Source: Actinomycetota bacterium
Lineage (GTDB): Bacteria > Actinomycetota > CADDZG01 > JAHWKV01
Reading direction: 5' to 3'
Assembly (NCBI GenBank): GCA_019347715.1
Contig: JAHWKU010000018.1
Span: forward strand, 1-37,135
DNA length: 37,135 bases
This document shows, piece by piece, positions 34,101 through 37,135 of the stretch (position 1 is its first letter; each line of letters starts with the position of its first letter). The translations under genes were made by a program, and so were the position numbers. A model generated the notes under the pieces. It did no database searches, was not told the origin of the DNA, and saw only the letters and a program-made list of their open reading frames with translations.

Positions 34101-34413
34101 CGTCCTCAACTGTCGCTTCGCCAGCGTTCATCCCGACCCGAAGCGCGAGCCCGTGTCCCCCACCACGGCCGAGTGCATCCACCCTCTGTTGCATCTCGAT
34201 CGCGCAGGCAATACCCCGCGCAGGACTGACAAAGGCCGCCATTATGCTGTCGCCTATACTCTTGACCTCTTCGCCCCCGTGCGTTGCAAGGGCTGCGCGA
34301 AGCATTGCGAAATGCTCGCGTCGCAGAGCGTCCGCACGATCCTCTCCGATCCGACGGAACAGCTCCGTCGAACCAACCAGATCCGTGAACAGAATGGTAA
34401 CGACGCTGTTCAA
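31147..34413 (-). CDS. Cyclase-like/AAA ATPase/TPR signalling protein
   Basis: 1088 residues. A class III cyclase domain (about 5-168) has metal Asp11 (LFTDLVGST) and Asp55 (IGDSIMAAF). The transition-state Asn is replaced by Val (PVVIAKRL) while Arg117 is kept, so activity is doubtful. Next come Walker A GEPGIGKTS (216-224) and Walker B LVLVLDDLHWAD of a large STAND/AAA module, then TPR-like helices to the end (for example AIAHFERALQLLE, RFDAAIHHYESAADLLLRW). There is no C-terminal LuxR helix-turn-helix, so it acts by protein contact or nucleotide sensing rather than direct DNA binding. The start is TTG 34413; the nearest ATG is out of frame. It is monocistronic. Confidence 0.88.
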   Translation of the reverse strand: MNSVVTILFTDLVGSTELFRRIGEDRADALRREHFAMLRAALATHGGEEVKSIGDSIMAAFVSPARGIACAIEMQQRVDALGRGGGHGLALRVGMNAGEATVEDGDYFGIPVVIAKRLCDDAEPGEILVSDVVRALVGSRGSFTFKSVGSLALKGIDDPVPACAVSWEPFSQGVPLPVPIVTDQTLLVGREKERGTLRKAFMRAREGNRSLVLIAGEPGIGKTSLAYDFAREAHSKGATVLYGRCGEDLMVPFQPFAEALEHLIRHVPEVLRDGGDELSRLVPGLAPTREGLQGDAEADRYRLFETIRETLASPQDASPLVLVLDDLHWADKPTLMLLRHLARAPEGPFLLGTYRDVELDRRHPFAETLADLRREEVVERVVLRGLTEDGVLDYMERRAGQTLDKSGRDLASALHRETEGNPFFVREIMRHLVEAGAILEQDGRWSSTRPIEEVGLPESVREVIGRRLNRLSEGCGEVLSVGSVIGRDFDLAVLARVSGINEDALADLLDEAVRAGGVIEEVSNVMGLYSFSHALVRETLYEELSTNRRVRLHRRVGEALEDLFASDPGPYLSELAHHFFEASIGGAEDKAIDYAVRAGSRAIDQFAYEEAIAHFERALQLLESLPQPDSLILCETLIACAEGHLFTANLSAGRQYALSAAEIARREVWPERLARAALAYGGLWIDIGVVQEELVALLREGIAGLSEEHPLVPLLEGRLAMDLFSGDPAELEAHSLRAVELARKGADPRTLAYALVARRHAISGPARLNERDLITSEAVTLAREVGDNYLEMRARTFKIVELVESADLEAADRDFDEFFRLSEEYRQPFYQQYLSRFFRVGIALREGRFEEADEILTPLMELARLQGRVTATMATAGQRIQLEMARGQVERIDQVSIDISLGFMASVPWWASVRSFTLWNLNRLEEARTTWAEGALEAIRSLGDHWGTLMAIAAASEMAEVLGDKEAASEVYERAQPFAGRIVPVAGTALVYVADTVDDVLGKCAELLGRFDAAIHHYESAADLLLRWRMRPFHVINRMRLARTLLQRGSPADLDRARELLDHSLNEASEMGLGAPIVAQSQVLRETL

Positions 34414-34522
34414 ACCATGCCCCTAGTCTCGGCAGGGTATGAGTCTAGGCTGGTCTCAACCGATCAGATGTGCGCGAGGATGGACACGTGGTTGGTGTAT
34501 CGGATTGAGGTCTAGCGATCTC

Positions 34523-35176
34523 GTGTATTCACTAGCCGTGGAGCTTGTTGAGCCTGATCACTGGGTGGCCTACATCCTGGATCTGCCTGGCTGCTTTTCA
34601 TCGGGGAAGACCGAGGAAGTGGCGATTGGGAAATCCCGGGAGCGTATTCGGCAGTACTTCGAGTGGCTGGCCGCACATGGAGATGACGTAGTCGTGCCCG
34701 ATCTCATCGAAACTAGAGTAGATGAACGCTACGCTCCGCCGGACCGTCAATTGAGAGAAACCTCTATCGGAGACATCTATATTGTCAACGCGTTCTTTCG
34801 ACACGACTCACGCCCGGTGACCAAGGAAGATCTTCAGGAGTCCACGAAGGTCCTTTCCTACCAGCGGGAAGACCTATTGGCGCTCCTCGCCTCTCAGGTC
34901 ACTCCGGAAGTCGAAAAGCTTCTTCTCCACGTAGGGTCGGCTGAATGGTGGTACTGGGATCGAATGGGTTTGGCCTTTCCCAGAGAGGATCTACCAGATG
35001 AATGGAGCACCCGGCTGTCGGTCACCAGAGCATTCACACTCGACCACTTGCCTTCGTTGCTCGAACTTTCCGACACTAAAGAGAAGATGGGTGAGACGTG
35101 GTCGGCTCGGAAACTCCTTCGAAGAGTTATTTGGCATGAGAGGGATCACATGAGCGAAATCGCTAACCAACCTTAA
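34523..35176 (+). CDS. HicB-like domain fused to a DinB-like domain
   Basis: 217 residues from GTG 34523, chosen because it begins directly at the HicB-type strand (VYSLAVELVEPDHWVAYILD, then LPGCFSSGKTEEVA), as HicB antitoxin partners do. The second part (about 90-217) is helical, with SAEWWYWDRMG and a final RKLLRRVIWHERDHMSEI, typical of DinB-superfamily bundles with His ligands. No HicA toxin is adjacent, so a toxin-antitoxin role is unlikely. The start is uncertain because no ribosome site is clear. It is divergent from the cyclase-AAA gene, and its stop overlaps that of the HEAT gene on the opposite strand by 4 bases. Confidence 0.78.
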   Translation: MYSLAVELVEPDHWVAYILDLPGCFSSGKTEEVAIGKSRERIRQYFEWLAAHGDDVVVPDLIETRVDERYAPPDRQLRETSIGDIYIVNAFFRHDSRPVTKEDLQESTKVLSYQREDLLALLASQVTPEVEKLLLHVGSAEWWYWDRMGLAFPREDLPDEWSTRLSVTRAFTLDHLPSLLELSDTKEKMGETWSARKLLRRVIWHERDHMSEIANQP

Positions 35177-35991
35177 GTATTCAAAAGACCCTCTTGGGTC
35201 TCCTTAGGAGGAACCCAGCAGATGACAGCATCCAGATGACCCGTGCCTCTCAAGTCTCTTCGAATCTGGCCTCTATGTTGATCTACTGAGACGATCCTGC
35301 CTTCAGCGACGGCCACCCACTTCCCCGCGTGCTTCTCCATCTTGGCCTGTAGTTCCACCGGTTGTGCCAACCGTGCGGCGTTTCCGGTAGCCCTTCCTTC
35401 GTTCAAGCCAATCAGTTCCTTTGCTGCCTTCCGCACCTTAGCGCTTGGGTCCTTGTCCGCGAAAAGGCGGAGCTCGGACACTTCGATTCGGTCCGGCCAA
35501 AATCCGAGAGTCCACAGCGCCTGTGCCCTGACATCGGCGTTCGGGTCCGCCAGACCCTTGCGGGCAATTGCCCGAACGTCTATGTCGCAAGCTTCTGGCT
35601 TACAGTGCTCGCAAGTCAGGCTGTGTAGAGCAGCCCGACGCACCCGCGAATAGGGATCATCGAGCGTCTTCATCAATAAGCTCGTCGTCTCATCCGTTAG
35701 TACCAGGTCATCCAGAAGTTGGGCGCAACGTCGCCTCACGCGCCAATCGGAGTGAAGAAGCCCCTCAGCCGTAGCCATCCTTCGCTGATCAGTCGGCAGT
35801 TGTTTGAGGAGTGAAAACGCGTTTTCGGCATGTTCGACCTCGCCGAGCAGGTTCACCCAGGCTCGCATCTCGGAGGTCAGCGATGTAATGCCTTCATCAG
35901 GCTTGATAGCGGCGCGAGCGGTCGTGTACCGCTCTCCAGTTTCGGCCATGCGCTGGCGCACGAAACGTTTGAGATCTTTGTCCTGTGGCAT
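35173..35991 (-). CDS. HEAT-repeat protein with a C-terminal DUF5678-like domain
   Basis: 272 residues from ATG 35991, which has TGGAGGT upstream; a longer frame from 36027 is less likely. The N-terminal motif MPQDKDLKRFVRQRMAETG, then RYTTARAAI, is a short element I have seen at the start of various actinobacterial proteins. The middle (about 65-215) has HEAT-type helical repeats (DWRVRRRCAQLLDDLV, DPYSRVRRAALHSL, DPNADVRAQALWTLG, DPSAKVRKAAKEL), with a CEHCKPEAC cluster that could bind a metal. The end, KWVAVAEGRIVSVDQHRGQ, resembles DUF5678. It is probably a protein-interaction scaffold; partners unknown. Confidence 0.82.
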   Translation of the reverse strand: MPQDKDLKRFVRQRMAETGERYTTARAAIKPDEGITSLTSEMRAWVNLLGEVEHAENAFSLLKQLPTDQRRMATAEGLLHSDWRVRRRCAQLLDDLVLTDETTSLLMKTLDDPYSRVRRAALHSLTCEHCKPEACDIDVRAIARKGLADPNADVRAQALWTLGFWPDRIEVSELRLFADKDPSAKVRKAAKELIGLNEGRATGNAARLAQPVELQAKMEKHAGKWVAVAEGRIVSVDQHRGQIRRDLRGTGHLDAVICWVPPKETQEGLLNT

Positions 35992-36196
35992 GAGAACCTC
36001 CAGCCGCCATCCTGCGTTCCCCAGCAACGCTATCGGCGAATCCTCATGTCACTCAGGACCCGGAGGTGTTCCCTCCTTCACCACTCCGCACGGCTGGGGC
36101 GTTTGGCGCAGTGGCTCGGCGGCAGGCCGCGCCATGAATAGTATAAACAGCTCGCGGGGTCGAGGTCCGCGATGTTGCGCTCTGCCGTCTGGCTTC

Positions 36197-37126
36197 TCAT
36201 GTCAGGATCTCGACTACATCGCCATCCTGACCCAAATGGTCCCGGCCGACTTGCTGCCCGGAAAACCTTGCTGATGGACCCCAGATTTTGGCCGAACTGA
36301 ATTCCGCCGCAAGTTCCTTGTGAAGCTCTTCCGCCAAGTCATGGACGGTCGATCCTTCTCGTAGCGCGATCGGATCGGGAGCTATCTCCCCCCGATGACG
36401 AGTGAACACGCGCACAAGCCCCAGCATCGCCCACACGGTGTCCTGAAACATCTTCAAGCTGTCATCGTCCAAAATTGAGACACCGATAACGGGGAGATTC
36501 GAGACTGCCTTTGCCGCGGAGAAATCGAATCCCTCTTCATGTTCGTCGAGCTTGGTAATCGCCAAGACCGACGGCTTTGTGATCCCTGCCGCTTCGACCT
36601 CGTTTTGAATCTCAGTGAAATCAGTAATGGGCTCTGCAGCGTCGTGGCAGAACACGATTGCGTCGGCTTCGCGCAGCACACTGAGCAGAGCCCGGCCATT
36701 CCCTCGGCCCTCGTTCGCGCCGGCCAGGAGGCCTGGAATCTCGACGAACTGAACCTGGACACCACCTATTCGGACGACGGCGGCCATCGGCCTAAGAGTC
36801 GTGAACGCATACTCGCCAACGGCTATCTGAATCCCAGAAAGCGCGTGAAGAATGGACGACTTGCCGGCGTTGGGTTTACCCACCAGCGCGACTTGAGCCG
36901 CCCCTTGGCGAACAACTGCAATCGAGTTGCGGTGAACTGCCTTGGAGCGTACGGACGACCGCTCGATTTCTTCATTAACCCACTTGCGAATATCGGCGTA
37001 AGGACCGCTTCGATAACCTGGCAGTTCTTTAAGGATCAGACGGAGTTCGTTGGCTCGATCCTTGCCGACCTTTCCAACAAGGCGGCGTTTGATGATTTGC
37101 ATCTGAGTACGGTGTGGCATTGGCAC
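36197..37126 (-). CDS. DRG/Obg-type GTPase with TGS domain
   Basis: 309 residues from GTG 37126; the frame is open to the window edge, so the true start may lie outside. The GTPase motifs are G1 GKPNAGKSS, G3-like VEIPGL (Glu in place of the usual Asp) and G4 TKLDE. The C-terminal TGS domain reads REGSTVHDLAEELHKEL to GRDHLGQDGDVVEIL. The N-terminal helix-turn-helix-like part (MQIIKRRLVGKVGKDRANEL) and the order of parts match the DRG subfamily, best known from archaea and eukaryotes, where it binds ribosomes during translational stress. A bacterial member is unusual; horizontal transfer is possible. Confidence 0.85.
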   Translation of the reverse strand: MPMPHRTQMQIIKRRLVGKVGKDRANELRLILKELPGYRSGPYADIRKWVNEEIERSSVRSKAVHRNSIAVVRQGAAQVALVGKPNAGKSSILHALSGIQIAVGEYAFTTLRPMAAVVRIGGVQVQFVEIPGLLAGANEGRGNGRALLSVLREADAIVFCHDAAEPITDFTEIQNEVEAAGITKPSVLAITKLDEHEEGFDFSAAKAVSNLPVIGVSILDDDSLKMFQDTVWAMLGLVRVFTRHRGEIAPDPIALREGSTVHDLAEELHKELAAEFSSAKIWGPSARFSGQQVGRDHLGQDGDVVEILT

Positions 37127-37135
37127 GGTAGACCT

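Noticed and set aside
36099..36185. tRNA-like stretch with GGCGCAGTGGC and GCGGGGTCGAGGTCCGC
   Set aside because: The T-arm-like part is close to consensus, but the acceptor strands do not pair and no anticodon arm with a 7-base loop fits.

Overview
The window looks like a chromosomal segment of an Actinomycetota bacterium, probably an uncultivated soil or sediment lineage. This rests on moderately high G+C, frequent GTG/TTG starts, many candidate leaderless promoters (a TANNNT box 6-9 bases before the start codon), a SARP/BTAD-AAA regulator, fused class III cyclase-AAA-TPR regulators, PadR and winged-helix regulators paired with membrane proteins, and TldD/TldE. It is inference only, because no marker gene is present. 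No phage, insertion sequence, CRISPR array or rRNA was seen.

Layout. 1-5.1 kb: a cut diiron-type gene, an acyl-CoA ligase and an orphan CpaE-like ATPase on the minus strand, then a HAD-IB phosphatase, a small secreted acidic protein and a hotdog thioesterase. 5.1 kb: a selenocysteine tRNA. 5.5-8.1 kb: a small membrane protein, a UspA-UspA-Rieske fusion, and a membrane protein translationally coupled to a winged-helix regulator with a palindromic operator. 8.2-11.8 kb: a SARP regulator between a monooxygenase-like gene and an SRPBCC gene. Both flanking genes carry 11-bp-periodic heptamer repeats 8 bp upstream of a -10-like box, the classic SARP promoter layout. 11.9-17.9 kb: a cell-surface/envelope cluster on the minus strand, made of a TolB-like propeller, an ECF sigma factor, a transmembrane anti-sigma-like protein, a propeller pseudogene, an FG-GAP seven-bladed propeller and a secreted paralogue of the anti-sigma sensor domain. 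17.9-22.7 kb: two amidohydrolases, a LysM lipoprotein, a GT1 glycosyltransferase and an SDR. 22.7-27.3 kb: a DinB-like protein, a degenerate phosphotransferase with a winged-helix partner, and a PadR/membrane-protein pair. 27.3-31 kb: a frameshifted DUF4242-cyclase, then tldD-tldE. 31.1-37.1 kb: a large cyclase-AAA-TPR regulator, a HicB-DinB-like fusion, a HEAT-repeat protein and a DRG-type GTPase.

Most distinctive: (i) the SARP mini-regulon with two predicted target promoters; (ii) the ECF sigma/anti-sigma locus, whose four-cysteine extracytoplasmic domain recurs in a stand-alone secreted protein and whose neighbouring propeller genes have been duplicated and recombined together with a shared intergenic cassette; (iii) the UspA-UspA-Rieske fusion. 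All functions come from reading motifs by eye; nothing was searched against a database.
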